DNA from: Variovorax guangxiensis
GTDB lineage: Bacteria > Pseudomonadota > Gammaproteobacteria > Burkholderiales > Burkholderiaceae_C
NCBI RefSeq assembly: GCF_003952165.1
Contig: NZ_RXFT01000023.1
Span: 16,898 to 80,897, forward strand
Direction of reading: 5' to 3'
DNA: 64,000 nt
The position numbers and the translations under genes were made by a program. This document shows, in pieces, positions 35,606-44,090 of this stretch. Each line of letters begins with the position of its first letter. Within the stretch, counting starts at the first letter, position 1. A model generated the notes under the pieces. That model did no database searches. It was not told where the DNA came from and saw only the letters and a program-made list of their open reading frames with translations.

Positions 35606-36145
35606 TCAGGCGCCGCCCGTGCTCGGCACGGTTTGGGGCGCGACGTAGGTGTACTTGCTCGCCGTCTTCTTCACCTTCTTCAGCGCGTTGCGCAGCTGCG
35701 CCGGCATGTCGCTGCGATTGGGCAGGTTGGTGTAGTTGTCGATGCCCTGTTCCTTGCAGCAGTTGGCGCAGCCGTTGTTGAGCAGGTCGAGCGCATAGCG
35801 CGTCTTGCTCAGCGTGCTGGAGGCGCCGGGCTCGCGGAACGGATCGAAGATGCCGTCGGGCAGTACCTTCTGTCCCAGCGCGATCGCCTGCGTCTGGAAG
35901 TGCGTGATGTGCTTCTGCGTGACCGGCCCGTAGTAGCCGTCCACGACGATCACTTCGGTCTGGCCCGGGGGCGGGTCCAGGTCGTGGTTGAAGCCCAGCA
36001 GCTCGTAGTAGAAGATCTTGAACAGCGCCTGCACCAGCATCACGTCTTCACGCGTGTTGGAGCCGATCCGGCCTACCGACCAGTCGATGTTGTAGGCGGT
36101 GAGCAGAGCGCCGCTTTTGCCGATGAGTGGGGTGCTGAATGCCAT
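35606..36145 (-). CDS. Small protein with peptidoglycan-binding-like motif
   Basis: A 179-residue protein at the end of the tssABC-hcp run. Residues about 30-95 (REDVMLVQALFKIFY ... VVDGYYGPVTQKHITHFQ) resemble PG_binding_1 repeats, which bind peptidoglycan (vDG.fG..T...v..fQ). The C-terminus has a Cys cluster NGCANCCKEQG. The start ATG 36145 has GGAG 7 bases upstream. Position directly after hcp suggests an Hcp-carried or cell-wall-directed accessory or effector protein; no catalytic domain is seen. Confidence 0.6.
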   Translation of the reverse strand: MAFSTPLIGKSGALLTAYNIDWSVGRIGSNTREDVMLVQALFKIFYYELLGFNHDLDPPPGQTEVIVVDGYYGPVTQKHITHFQTQAIALGQKVLPDGIFDPFREPGASSTLSKTRYALDLLNNGCANCCKEQGIDNYTNLPNRSDMPAQLRNALKKVKKTASKYTYVAPQTVPSTGGA

Positions 36146-36226
36146 TGCATTGCTCCGGTGAGGACGCGTGGGAACCGCACCGGGCACTGGCGCGCCCGAT
36201 GCCGTGCCCGGCGGGTCCGTCGTCCG

Positions 36227-36706
36227 TCAGCGGGTCTCGGTGGTCGCGACGTTCCAGCCGAACTTGACTTCGCCGCCGGCCGCGCCCTTGTCGTCCTGGG
36301 CCTTGTAGGCGAACTCGATATCCTTGAACGAGCACGACACCTGCTCCTGCACGTCGCCGCCCTGGGCGCCGCCGGGGCCGACCATGGAGATGAACACTTC
36401 CTTGAGCGTGACCTTCAGGTACTCCTGCTGGCCTTCGCCCGATTTGCGGCAGGTCAGGACCATGTCCTTGAAGTGCTTGCCGCTCACGCAGTTCTTGGCC
36501 AGCACCGGGGAGGCCTTGTCGTAGACGTGCGTGAAGTGGAACTCGCCGGGCGTGGCCTTGCCCTTGCCCGAGCCGCCGCCGGAGCCTGCGCCCGAGGAAT
36601 TGCTCACGTTCCAGGTCCACGACGAGATCTCGATCTCGTCCTTGTGGTCCTTGTGGGAAGACTCGCCCTTGACGCCGTCGAGCTTGATGTGAAAGTCAGA
36701 AGACAT
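36227..36706 (-). CDS. hcp: T6SS tube protein Hcp
   Basis: A 159-residue Hcp-family protein that stacks as hexameric rings to form the tube expelled by the sheath. Features include the MSSDFHIKLDGVKGES opening, EIEISSWTWNVSN, the Gly/Ser loop GAGSGGGSGKGK and the closing strand CSFKDIEFAYKAQ. The ribosome site AAGGAGTAGGAAC precedes the ATG. It follows tssC by 206 bases, so it may have its own promoter, as hcp often does, to reach higher expression. Confidence 0.93.
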   Translation of the reverse strand: MSSDFHIKLDGVKGESSHKDHKDEIEISSWTWNVSNSSGAGSGGGSGKGKATPGEFHFTHVYDKASPVLAKNCVSGKHFKDMVLTCRKSGEGQQEYLKVTLKEVFISMVGPGGAQGGDVQEQVSCSFKDIEFAYKAQDDKGAAGGEVKFGWNVATTETR

Positions 36707-36912
36707 GTTCCTACTCCTTGGAACCCGATTGCGTTCGGGCAGTTGCTGTTGATGATCGAGACGGATGCTTGTGCTGCCGGAGGCTTGTCGGCGGGGCCGG
36801 CCCCCGGCAGCTGTGGATAGAACGAAACGGGATCGGGAATTTCAAGAAAAAACCGGCCCGTTCCGAGCTTTCTTTTCTTCTTTCTCTTCTTCCTCTTCTT
36901 CCTTCCGGTGCC

Positions 36913-38406
36913 TCAGGCGCCGCCCTTGGCCGAGGGAAGCTTCGACACCAGGCGCAGCGAGACGGTGAGGCCCTCCAGCTGGTAGTGCGGGCGCAGGAAG
37001 AACTTGGAGGTGTAGTAGCCCGGGTTGCCTTCCACTTCCTCCACGACCACCTCGGCGGCGGCCAGCGGCTTCTGGGCCTTGGTGATCTCCGAGGAGTTGG
37101 CGGGGTCGCCGTCCACGTAGTTCATGATCCACTTGTTGAGCCAGCGCTGCATGTCCTCGCGCTCCTTGAAGCTGCCGATCTTGTCCCGCACGATGCACTT
37201 CAGGTAGTGCGCGAAGCGGTTGCAGGCGAAGAGGTAGGGCAGGCGCGCCGCCAGGTTGGCGTTGGCGGTGGCGTCGGGGTCGTCGTACTCGGCCGGCTTG
37301 TTCAGCGACTGGGCGCCGATGAAGGCCGCGAAGTCGGAATTCTTGCGGTGGATCATCGACAGCAGCCCCGCCTTCGAGAGCTCGGCCTCGCGGCGGTCGC
37401 TGATGGCGATCTCGGTGGGACACTTCTGGTCCACGCCGCCGTCGTCGCTCGGGAAGGTGTGCAGCGGCAGGTTCTCCACCGCGCCGCCCGACTCGATGCC
37501 GCGGATGCGCGAGCCCCAGCCGTAGAGCTTGTACGAGCGGTTGATGTTGGTCGCCATCGCGTAGGCCGCGTTGGCCCAGGCGTACTTGTTGTGGTCGGCG
37601 CCGGCGGTGTCTTCCTCGAAGTCGAATTCCTCCACCGGGTTGGTGTTGGCGCCGTACGGCGTGCGCGCCAGGAAGCGCGGCATGCACAGGCCGATGTACT
37701 TGGAGTCGTCCGACTCGCGCAGGCTGCGCCATCCGGCGTACTCGGGGGTGGAGAAGATCTTGGTCAGGTCGCGCGGGTTCGCGAGTTCCTGCCACGACTC
37801 CATCTGCATAAGGTTGGGGCTGGCGCCGGTGATGAAGGGCGCGTGCGCCGAGGCGGCGATCTTCGCCATCTCGCCGAGCAGCTCCACGTCGGGCGGGCTC
37901 TGGTCGAAGTGGTAGTCGCCCACCAGCGCGCCGAAGGGCTCGCCGCCGAACTGGCCGTATTCCTGCTCGTAGATCTTCTTGAACATCGGGCTCTGGTCCC
38001 AGGCCGCGCCCTTGAACTTCTTGAGGTTCTTGGCCAGTTCCTGCTTGGAGATGTCCATCACGCGGATCTTGAGGTTCTCGTCGGTCTCGGTGTTGTTCAC
38101 CATGTAGTGCAGGCCGCGCCACGCACTCTCGAGCTTCTGGTAGTCGGGGTGATGGATGATCTTGTTGACCTGGTCGGTCAGCTTGGCGTCGATCGCGGCG
38201 ATCATGGCCTGGATCGACTTGGTCACGTCCTTGCCGATGATGGTGCTGTTGGCCAGCGCCTGCTGTGCCAGCGTGAGCACGGCGGCTTCGACGGCGCTCT
38301 TGGCTTCGTCGCTGCGCGGCTTGAATTCCTTCTGCAGCAGCGACGAAAAGTCGCTGCCAGCGTACGCGACATCTTTCAGCGCGCTCTGTTCGAGTGCTTC
38401 GGCCAT
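36913..38406 (-). CDS. tssC: T6SS sheath subunit TssC (VipB)
   Basis: A 497-residue large sheath subunit. Recognisable are the N-terminal helical region, WRGLHYMVNNTETDENLKIRVMDISKQEL and FGALVGDYHFDQSP, the conserved EPFGALV segment and the C-terminal FFLRPHYQLEGLTVSLRLVSKLP. It copolymerises with TssB into the contractile sheath around Hcp. ATG 38406 follows a GGAGTAGATC site. Length is normal. Confidence 0.96.
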   Translation of the reverse strand: MAEALEQSALKDVAYAGSDFSSLLQKEFKPRSDEAKSAVEAAVLTLAQQALANSTIIGKDVTKSIQAMIAAIDAKLTDQVNKIIHHPDYQKLESAWRGLHYMVNNTETDENLKIRVMDISKQELAKNLKKFKGAAWDQSPMFKKIYEQEYGQFGGEPFGALVGDYHFDQSPPDVELLGEMAKIAASAHAPFITGASPNLMQMESWQELANPRDLTKIFSTPEYAGWRSLRESDDSKYIGLCMPRFLARTPYGANTNPVEEFDFEEDTAGADHNKYAWANAAYAMATNINRSYKLYGWGSRIRGIESGGAVENLPLHTFPSDDGGVDQKCPTEIAISDRREAELSKAGLLSMIHRKNSDFAAFIGAQSLNKPAEYDDPDATANANLAARLPYLFACNRFAHYLKCIVRDKIGSFKEREDMQRWLNKWIMNYVDGDPANSSEITKAQKPLAAAEVVVEEVEGNPGYYTSKFFLRPHYQLEGLTVSLRLVSKLPSAKGGA

Positions 38407-38443
38407 GGTGATCTACTCCTCGTGTGCTCTGATGGTTGTCGAC

Positions 38444-38959
38444 TCAGGCGGCGGGGGCGCTGCCGTCCTCGGGTTTCTTGCTCGCGGCCAGCGTCTGCAG
38501 CAGGGCCGGGTCTTCCAGCACCTTGGCCAGCAGCTCTTCCGCGCCGCCCTTGCCGTCCATGTAGGTGACGAGGTTCGAAAGCTGCGTGCGCGCCTCCAGC
38601 AGCTTGTTGAGCGCGCCGACCTTGCGCGCCACCGCGGCGGGCGAAAAGTCTTCCATGTTCTCGAAGGTGAGCTCCACCTTCAGGTCGCCCTCGCCGGTGA
38701 GCGAGTTCTCCACCGCGAAGGCCGCGCGCGGCTTCATGGCCTTCATGCGCGAGTCGAAGTTGTCGACGTCGATCTCCAGGAACTTGCGGTCTGCCACCGG
38801 CGCGAGCGGGTCGGCCGGCTTGCCGGAGAGGTCCGCCAGCACGCCCATGACGAAGGGCAGCTGCACCTTCTTCTCCGCCCCGTAGAGCTCCACGTCGTAC
38901 TCGATCTGGACCCGGGGCGCCCGGTTGCGGGCGATGAATTTCTGACTGCTCTTGGCCAT
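38444..38959 (-). CDS. tssB: T6SS sheath subunit TssB (VipA)
   Basis: A 171-residue small sheath subunit with the family opening KFIARNRAPRVQIEYDVE, the motif VMGVLADLSG and TFENMEDFSPAAVARKV. It forms the sheath together with TssC, whose gene begins 37 bases downstream. AAGGAGCATCTCC precedes ATG. A candidate substrate of TagJ as well. Confidence 0.96.
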   Translation of the reverse strand: MAKSSQKFIARNRAPRVQIEYDVELYGAEKKVQLPFVMGVLADLSGKPADPLAPVADRKFLEIDVDNFDSRMKAMKPRAAFAVENSLTGEGDLKVELTFENMEDFSPAAVARKVGALNKLLEARTQLSNLVTYMDGKGGAEELLAKVLEDPALLQTLAASKKPEDGSAPAA

Positions 38960-39013
38960 GGAGATGCTCCTTGCGGGTGTGAATGGGGACGGATGCGGGG
39001 TGGTGGTCGGGGC

Positions 39014-40057
39014 TTACTCGGAAGGACGGCGGCCCGTGACCGTTTCAATGGTGTCCATCGCGTTCGGCGCGAGGTTGGCCATGATCTCGAGGAAGCTCAC
39101 TCCGATGAGCTTCTTGGCGCGCTCGATCAGCAGCGGCGCGGGGTTGCCCGGCTCGGCCTGCTCCAGGTAGCGGATCACGCGGTCGAGCATCTGCACGGCG
39201 TCCTGCCGGTTCTGTATCTCGCCGCGCGCGGCGGCGGGGCGCGAGGCCGCGGCACCGTTGGCTTGTGCATCCGCCGCGGCGCCGCCGGAGTCCTGCGCGG
39301 CGGCGGCATCTGCCGGCGAGCCGCTGGCGGAGGCGCAGGCCTTCTGCAGCACGCGCGCGATGGAGCGCAGCGGGTCGAGGTCGAATGCATCGGCGCGGCC
39401 TGTGCGCTCGGCGATGAGCTTCTTCAGCTGCTCCACCAGCGCGGGCACGCCCAGCGCTGCCTGGATGGCATCGGGCCGCTCGGACTGGATGGCCTCCAGC
39501 CCGCCCTGCACCTGCGCCATCGAGTAGGTGGCTTCGCCGCCCACGGCGGTGAGCGCGTTGTGCGCGATGGCGATGTCGCGCACGCGGATCGGCCCCACGC
39601 CGCGCGCGACGCCGACCTGCGCCTCGTAGAGGTCGCGCAGGCCCATGGTCTCGTCGGTCAGCGGCGCGAGCGCGTTCAGGCGCATCGTCGGGTCGTTGTC
39701 GTCGTCGGCATCCAGCTTTGGATGTATGCCGTCCCAGAAGGTGTCGAGCAATCCGTTGAGCAGCCGCAGGCCGGAGGCGAAGCCTTCCACGCCCTGCAGG
39801 CGGGTGGAGGCGCGCAGCAGCAGCACGGCGGCGCGCACGTCCTTGCTGCGCCGCAGGATGTTCCCGGCCTTCTCGCCCACCTCGCGCCACTCGGGCTCGA
39901 CCGCGGGGATCACCGTGTCGCCGAACTGCTGCTCGGGCTTGCCCTGCGCGTCCGCGACCAGCGCCATGAAGTCCGCGTCGTACTCGAGATCGTCGCCGCA
40001 CGGCGATGCATCGCCGATGGGCGCGAGCAGTGTTGCAGCGAGTTCGTTGTTCAGCAT
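39014..40057 (-). CDS. tssA: T6SS cap/baseplate protein TssA (ImpA type)
   Basis: A 347-residue protein with the ImpA N-terminal domain (PIGDASPCGDDLEYDADFMAL at residues 13-33) and EPEWREVGEKAGNIL. The C-terminal short domain (RQDAVQMLDRVIRYLEQAEPGNPAPLLIERAKKLIG) is the usual TssA tail. It initiates and caps the growing sheath. ATG 40057 follows a region with a sigma-70-like promoter (40082-40110). The linker is Ala-rich and probably flexible. Confidence 0.93.
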   Translation of the reverse strand: MLNNELAATLLAPIGDASPCGDDLEYDADFMALVADAQGKPEQQFGDTVIPAVEPEWREVGEKAGNILRRSKDVRAAVLLLRASTRLQGVEGFASGLRLLNGLLDTFWDGIHPKLDADDDNDPTMRLNALAPLTDETMGLRDLYEAQVGVARGVGPIRVRDIAIAHNALTAVGGEATYSMAQVQGGLEAIQSERPDAIQAALGVPALVEQLKKLIAERTGRADAFDLDPLRSIARVLQKACASASGSPADAAAAQDSGGAAADAQANGAAASRPAAARGEIQNRQDAVQMLDRVIRYLEQAEPGNPAPLLIERAKKLIGVSFLEIMANLAPNAMDTIETVTGRRPSE

Positions 40058-40081
40058 GTTGCCTATCGGAGTTCGCTGGTG

Positions 40082-40110
40082 ATAATCAAAGATGCGTCTT
40101 GACCGGTCAA
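40082..40110 (-). promoter_or_regulatory. Putative sigma-70 promoter of tssABC-hcp with palindrome
   Basis: On the minus strand, TTGACC (40110-40105) and GATTAT (40087-40082) are separated by 17 bases. TTGACC is part of a perfect 12-bp palindrome TTGACCGGTCAA (40099-40110), which could also be a regulator site shared with the divergent tssJ. The tssA ATG lies about 25 bases after the -10. No experimental start is known. Confidence 0.5.
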
Positions 40111-40128
40111 TGCAACGAAGGGAATAGC

Positions 40129-40641
40129 ATGCGCACGCTGGGTACACACCATTCGTCCTATGAGGGCTTCCTTGCCGCGGCAACGCGGCGCCACATCGCC
40201 GTTCTTGGCCTTGCTGGAGCCGGTCTTCTGCTTGCGGGATGCGCCGCGAAGCCCGTGGTCACCACGGTGGCCGTCACGCTCACCGCGGGCGCCGACGCCA
40301 ACCCCGATGCGCGCGGCCGCGCATCTCCGCTCACGGTGCGCGTGTATGCATTGAAGTCGCCCGGCCCCTTCGAAGGCGCCGACTTCTTCTCGCTCTTCGA
40401 GAAGGACCAGGCCACGCTCGGCGCCGAGCTCGTGCAGCGCGAAGAGGTGCTGCTGCGGCCCGGCGAGACGAAGAAGCTCGACTTCAACCTGCCGCCCGAT
40501 GCGAAGTCCATGGGCGTGATGGCGGCCTACCGCGACCTCGACCGCGCACGATGGCGCGAGGTGCGCCCGGTGGTCACCGGCAAGGCGCAGTCGCTCGATG
40601 TGACCTTCGGCGCGCGTACGATGCGCGTGGACGCCAGGTAG
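40129..40641 (+). CDS. tssJ: T6SS outer-membrane lipoprotein TssJ
   Basis: A 170-residue lipoprotein with signal peptide and lipobox LAGC (Cys38). The mature part (VAVTLTAGADANPDARGRASPLTVRVYALKSPGPFEGADFFSLFEKDQATL) is the TssJ beta-sandwich signature. It tethers the membrane complex to the outer membrane via TssM. AAGGGA precedes ATG 40129. The gene is divergent from tssA and convergent with the TssM-like gene, from which it is separated by 15 bases. Confidence 0.92.
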   Translation: MRTLGTHHSSYEGFLAAATRRHIAVLGLAGAGLLLAGCAAKPVVTTVAVTLTAGADANPDARGRASPLTVRVYALKSPGPFEGADFFSLFEKDQATLGAELVQREEVLLRPGETKKLDFNLPPDAKSMGVMAAYRDLDRARWREVRPVVTGKAQSLDVTFGARTMRVDAR

Positions 40642-40656
40642 CCCGTGCGCTACCGG

Positions 40657-41757
40657 TCATGACGGCCTTCCCGGCCGCACCAAAGGCTGGTCGACGGGAA
40701 GGAAGTGCTCGAACAGGTCGTGCACGAAGGCGCCGCTGGCCGCGTCCGACGCGGATGCTGTGAGATAGAAGCCGCGCCAGCGCGGCGCGCGCGGCCCGCG
40801 GCCGTGGTTCTCGAACAGCACCTGCGCGAACTGGCGCAGCCCCGGCTGCAGGGCGCGCACCGCTTCCACGAACTCATGAATGGCGAGCCGGCCGGTGGGG
40901 CCGGGCTGCTCGCGCAGCAGCGACATGCGCAGCGCGTGCAGCTGCTGCGCGATGGGCTCGAACACGGTGTCCAGCCGCTCGCCAGCCGGAGTCTCGATGA
41001 AGGCTGAAGGATCGGTCAGCCTGTGCCCCAGTGCCTGCGCAAGCACTTCGGGCGGCAGCGCTCCGCGCAGGGTCGCATAGCCCGGCAGCCGTTCGAGGCC
41101 GGTCACGACGAGGTAGGTGGGCATCTGCAGCCGCAGGCCGTCGCTGGCTTCGCCGAGCAGGCGGCGCGTTCGCGCGGCGAGCGACTTCAGCTCCGTGGCG
41201 TCGGCATCCAGAAGGTCGCCGGCGGCCACGGCCACCACGAGGCCGTTGAGCGGCAGGCGGTCGCGCCGCTCGGCCAGCGCAAGCAGTGAGTGAAGCCACA
41301 GGCTGCGCGACTGCGGCGTGCCCGCCTTGTCGCCGACCGCGCCCGCATCGAGCTCGATAGCCACCAGCCGATGGGTCAGCCACCAGTGCCACCAGGCGGC
41401 ACCGGATGCGGCGTCCGTGCGTTCGGCGTGCGCGGTCGCGAGCAGCCCCGCGAGGTTGGCCGATGCATCGCCGAAGAAGAGGAACCACGGCACCGGCGCC
41501 GAGGGCCTGGCCCATGGCGCGCGGCGCATGGCCTGCTGCGCCCGCGTCATGCTTTCCTTCAGCGTGTCGACGGCCAGTGCGGTTCCGCCGGCATCGGCCG
41601 CCGGTTCGGCCAGCGCGGCGAGGCGCTTGCGCAGCCCGCGCCGGCGCGCGCCCCGGCCGGCATCGCGCACCACCGCGTACAGCAGGCCGAAGCCCAGCAG
41701 GCACAGCGCCAGCAGCAGCCAGAAGCGGTGGGCGGGCGACAGCAGCAGGCCGGTCAT
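40657..41757 (-). CDS. Truncated TssM (IcmF)-like protein with degenerate P-loop
   Basis: A 366-residue protein with one membrane segment (residues 9-25). The order of motifs follows the cytosolic N-terminal half of TssM: PWFLFFGDASANLAGLL stands where a Walker A GxxGxGKT is expected, then LVAIELDAG, WLHSLLALAERRDRLPLNGLVVAVAAGDLL and QMPTYLVVTGLERLPGYA. The Lys-Thr of the P-loop are missing, and the large periplasmic C-terminal part that binds TssJ is absent. ATG 41757 overlaps the tssL stop. It is either a specialised short TssM or a degenerate paralogue whose full-length partner is encoded elsewhere. Confidence 0.8.
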   Translation of the reverse strand: MTGLLLSPAHRFWLLLALCLLGFGLLYAVVRDAGRGARRRGLRKRLAALAEPAADAGGTALAVDTLKESMTRAQQAMRRAPWARPSAPVPWFLFFGDASANLAGLLATAHAERTDAASGAAWWHWWLTHRLVAIELDAGAVGDKAGTPQSRSLWLHSLLALAERRDRLPLNGLVVAVAAGDLLDADATELKSLAARTRRLLGEASDGLRLQMPTYLVVTGLERLPGYATLRGALPPEVLAQALGHRLTDPSAFIETPAGERLDTVFEPIAQQLHALRMSLLREQPGPTGRLAIHEFVEAVRALQPGLRQFAQVLFENHGRGPRAPRWRGFYLTASASDAASGAFVHDLFEHFLPVDQPLVRPGRPS

Positions 41758-43088
41758 CGCGAGACGGTCTCCAGGAAGACGAAGTCGGCGATCAGCCGGT
41801 CGCTGTTCTTGCTGGCCGCGAGCGACTCGCGCAACCTCAGCAGGTAGGCGGAGGCGAGTTCGAAGGGCGGCCGGTCGGCGGTTTCGGTGAGGGGAGTGGG
41901 CGACGAAAGCACTGTGATCAGCACGCTGCCGAAGGGCGGACTCACCAGCCAGCTGGAAGGGATGTCGCGGCCTATCTCCAGGACCTCGCCCGCGTGCAGC
42001 CGCGTGGGCTGCTGCCCGGCGTTGAGATGCATGACGGAGCCGTCGGCCGTGTAGTAGTCGACCCAGATGTAGCTGTCGTGGCGCGGCGCGGTCACCTGCA
42101 CGCGCACGTTGTCGCCCTCGCGCAGGCGGCCGTCGCGGGCCGTGGGCGCGCTCACGTCGAGGCCGTAGGCCTTCTCGGTGTTGCGTGCCTGGTAGGGCTT
42201 GAGGATGGCGAACACCTCGCAATGCGGCCACACGCGCAGTCCGATGTCGAAGCGCGGCGACTTCACGCCGGGCAGGGCGCTCACTTCGTGCTCGACGCGC
42301 GGCAGGTCTCCGGGCTGCGAGACGAAGCCGGTGACCCGCGTGCGGCCCTCGTGGTCGACGCTGGCCGTGAGGTCGGCGCAGGCGAAAGCCTGCAGGTGCT
42401 GCTCGACGCGCTGGGCCAGGCCGGTGGCGGCCGCGGGCGGGCCGCCGGACCACAGCCACGGCATGTACAGCAGCGGCAGCGCCAAGGCCAGGGCGGCGGC
42501 GCCGAGCAGCAGGGTGCGGTCGCGCCGGCGCGTGTCGTTGGGGCCGCGCGGGTCGGGCGCCTCGTAGGGTTGCGGCGCGATGTGGTCCTGCAGCAGGCTG
42601 CCCATGGACAGCGGGCGCAGCAGCAGCTGGCGGCCGTGCAGGTCCTTCAGCTTGCCGAGTTCGCCCTGGTCGCCGTCCTCGAAGTAGTACTGTCCCCTGA
42701 AGCCGAGCGCCAGCGCGTGCCAGTACACCTCGCGCACCGCGTCGTCGTCGGGGCCCAGGGCCGAGAGGTGGTGGAAGAACTCGCTGTGGGCGTTGTTGGA
42801 GTTGAATAGCTGCACCTGCAGGGGAGCGGCCGTGCCTGTCGCGCCGGCCGCGTCCGGGTGCCGCGCGAGGATCTCGTCGATCCAGGCCACCATGGCGAAG
42901 GAGGCCGACTCGATCTGCGCGGCGGGCGTGCCGGCGGCCTCGGCGGCGGCGCGTGCCGCGTCGAGCAGCTGGCGGGCCCGTTGCTGCGCCGCATCGTGCG
43001 GCAGCAGTGGCGCGCCGGACGCGATGGACGCATCCAGCGCGAGGCCGGATGAGATGAAGCTGGAGAAACAGTCGAGAAGGCGGGCCAT
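41754..43088 (-). CDS. tssL: T6SS membrane protein TssL (DotU) with C-terminal extension
   Basis: A 444-residue protein. The N-terminal DotU domain (about 1-185) contains SFAMVAWIDEILARHP, LFNSNNAHSEFF and ALGFRGQYY. One membrane segment lies at about 193-213, and a periplasmic extension of about 230 residues ends with a DUF4384-like region (GDNVRVQVTAPRHDSYIWVDYYTADGSVMHLNAG). The extension is unlike the OmpA-type or absent tail of most TssL proteins. It may replace the peptidoglycan-binding part or the periplasmic role normally played by TssM. Confidence 0.9.
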   Translation of the reverse strand: MARLLDCFSSFISSGLALDASIASGAPLLPHDAAQQRARQLLDAARAAAEAAGTPAAQIESASFAMVAWIDEILARHPDAAGATGTAAPLQVQLFNSNNAHSEFFHHLSALGPDDDAVREVYWHALALGFRGQYYFEDGDQGELGKLKDLHGRQLLLRPLSMGSLLQDHIAPQPYEAPDPRGPNDTRRRDRTLLLGAAALALALPLLYMPWLWSGGPPAAATGLAQRVEQHLQAFACADLTASVDHEGRTRVTGFVSQPGDLPRVEHEVSALPGVKSPRFDIGLRVWPHCEVFAILKPYQARNTEKAYGLDVSAPTARDGRLREGDNVRVQVTAPRHDSYIWVDYYTADGSVMHLNAGQQPTRLHAGEVLEIGRDIPSSWLVSPPFGSVLITVLSSPTPLTETADRPPFELASAYLLRLRESLAASKNSDRLIADFVFLETVSR

Positions 43089-43331
43089 GGGCGGGCCCGC
43101 TCATTCATGCGTTGCGAAGGATGCCTTGCACCGGCGTCTGCAGCGATGGCACATGCCCATGTCCCCGGTTCCTTCGAGTAGGCGGCCATTCTTTCAAAGG
43201 GCTTGCAAGGGGCGCCATACCGCTTGGGGTCTATGCCGTTGGTGGGGCCGCCGGCCTTGCTGCGCGGGGCTTTCGCCGGTATCTTCAGCGTCTGCCGTGC
43301 TTCGCACGCTGGGATACGGGGAAAAGACATC

Positions 43332-44033
43332 ATGAAAATACTGATCGCCGACGACCACCGGCTCGTCATCGAGGCGGTCAAAGCCAAGCTGTCGGAGCTG
43401 GAGCCCGGCATCGAATTCGTCCTGGCGATGAGCGTCGACGAATTGCTTGCCGGAGCCACCGACGACCTCGACCTGGCCCTGATCGACCTCAACATGCCCG
43501 GCGCCGACGGCCAGGCCCACATCGACGAGATCCGCCAGCGCCATCCGGCCGTGCCGGTGATCGTGCTGTCGGGCTACGAAGACCCGGCCATCATGCGCAG
43601 CGCGCTCGAGCGCGGCGTGCTCGGATTCATACCCAAGGCCTACTCTCCCGACGTGATGCTCTCGGCCGTGCGGCTGGTGCTGGCCGGCGGCGTGTACGTG
43701 CCGCCGATGATGCTGACGGCAGTGCCCCCCGGCATCGTGGCCGGCATGGCGCAGCCGGCGGGCACCGAGGCGATCGTGCGCGGCACCGGTGGTGGCGGTG
43801 GTGGCGGCACCCAGACGCTGGAGCACCTGCGCAGCGTGCTCACCGAGCGGCAGGTCGAGGTGCTGCAGCTGCTGTCGCAGGGCAAGCCCAACAAGCTGAT
43901 CGGGCGCAGCCTTGGCATCAGCGAGGGCACGGTGAAGATCCACCTGGCGGCGATCTTCCGCGCGCTCAACGTGCGCAACCGCACCGAGGCGGTGGTGGCC
44001 GCCCAGGCGCTGACCGAGGCGCAGCAGGCCTGA
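43332..44033 (+). CDS. NarL/FixJ-type response regulator
   Basis: A 233-residue two-component regulator. The receiver domain (1-120) has the acidic pair D7-D8 and phosphoacceptor D52 (ALIDLNMPG), and a GGGGGGG linker near residue 155 precedes the LuxR-type helix-turn-helix (LTERQVEVLQLLSQGKPNKLIGRSLGISEGTVKIHLAAIF, about 170-210). No histidine kinase is adjacent. It is divergent from tssL across 243 bases that show no clear gene, so it may control the T6SS island or respond to a distant kinase. Confidence 0.9.
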   Translation: MKILIADDHRLVIEAVKAKLSELEPGIEFVLAMSVDELLAGATDDLDLALIDLNMPGADGQAHIDEIRQRHPAVPVIVLSGYEDPAIMRSALERGVLGFIPKAYSPDVMLSAVRLVLAGGVYVPPMMLTAVPPGIVAGMAQPAGTEAIVRGTGGGGGGGTQTLEHLRSVLTERQVEVLQLLSQGKPNKLIGRSLGISEGTVKIHLAAIFRALNVRNRTEAVVAAQALTEAQQA

Positions 44034-44090
44034 GCGGCCCGGCGCTGCGTTCCCCGTCTTTTCTTCTTTTTCCTTTGCCGGGCGCCGTTG

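Noticed and set aside
36864..36905. Pyrimidine-rich tract between tssC and hcp
   Set aside because: Striking composition, but no repeat unit, no promoter and no terminator hairpin could be supported.
44034..44090. GCCCGGC / GCCGGGC inverted repeat between the response regulator and the receptor
   Set aside because: The 33-base loop is long for an intrinsic terminator, so it was not listed as a feature, although the T-rich loop leaves some doubt.
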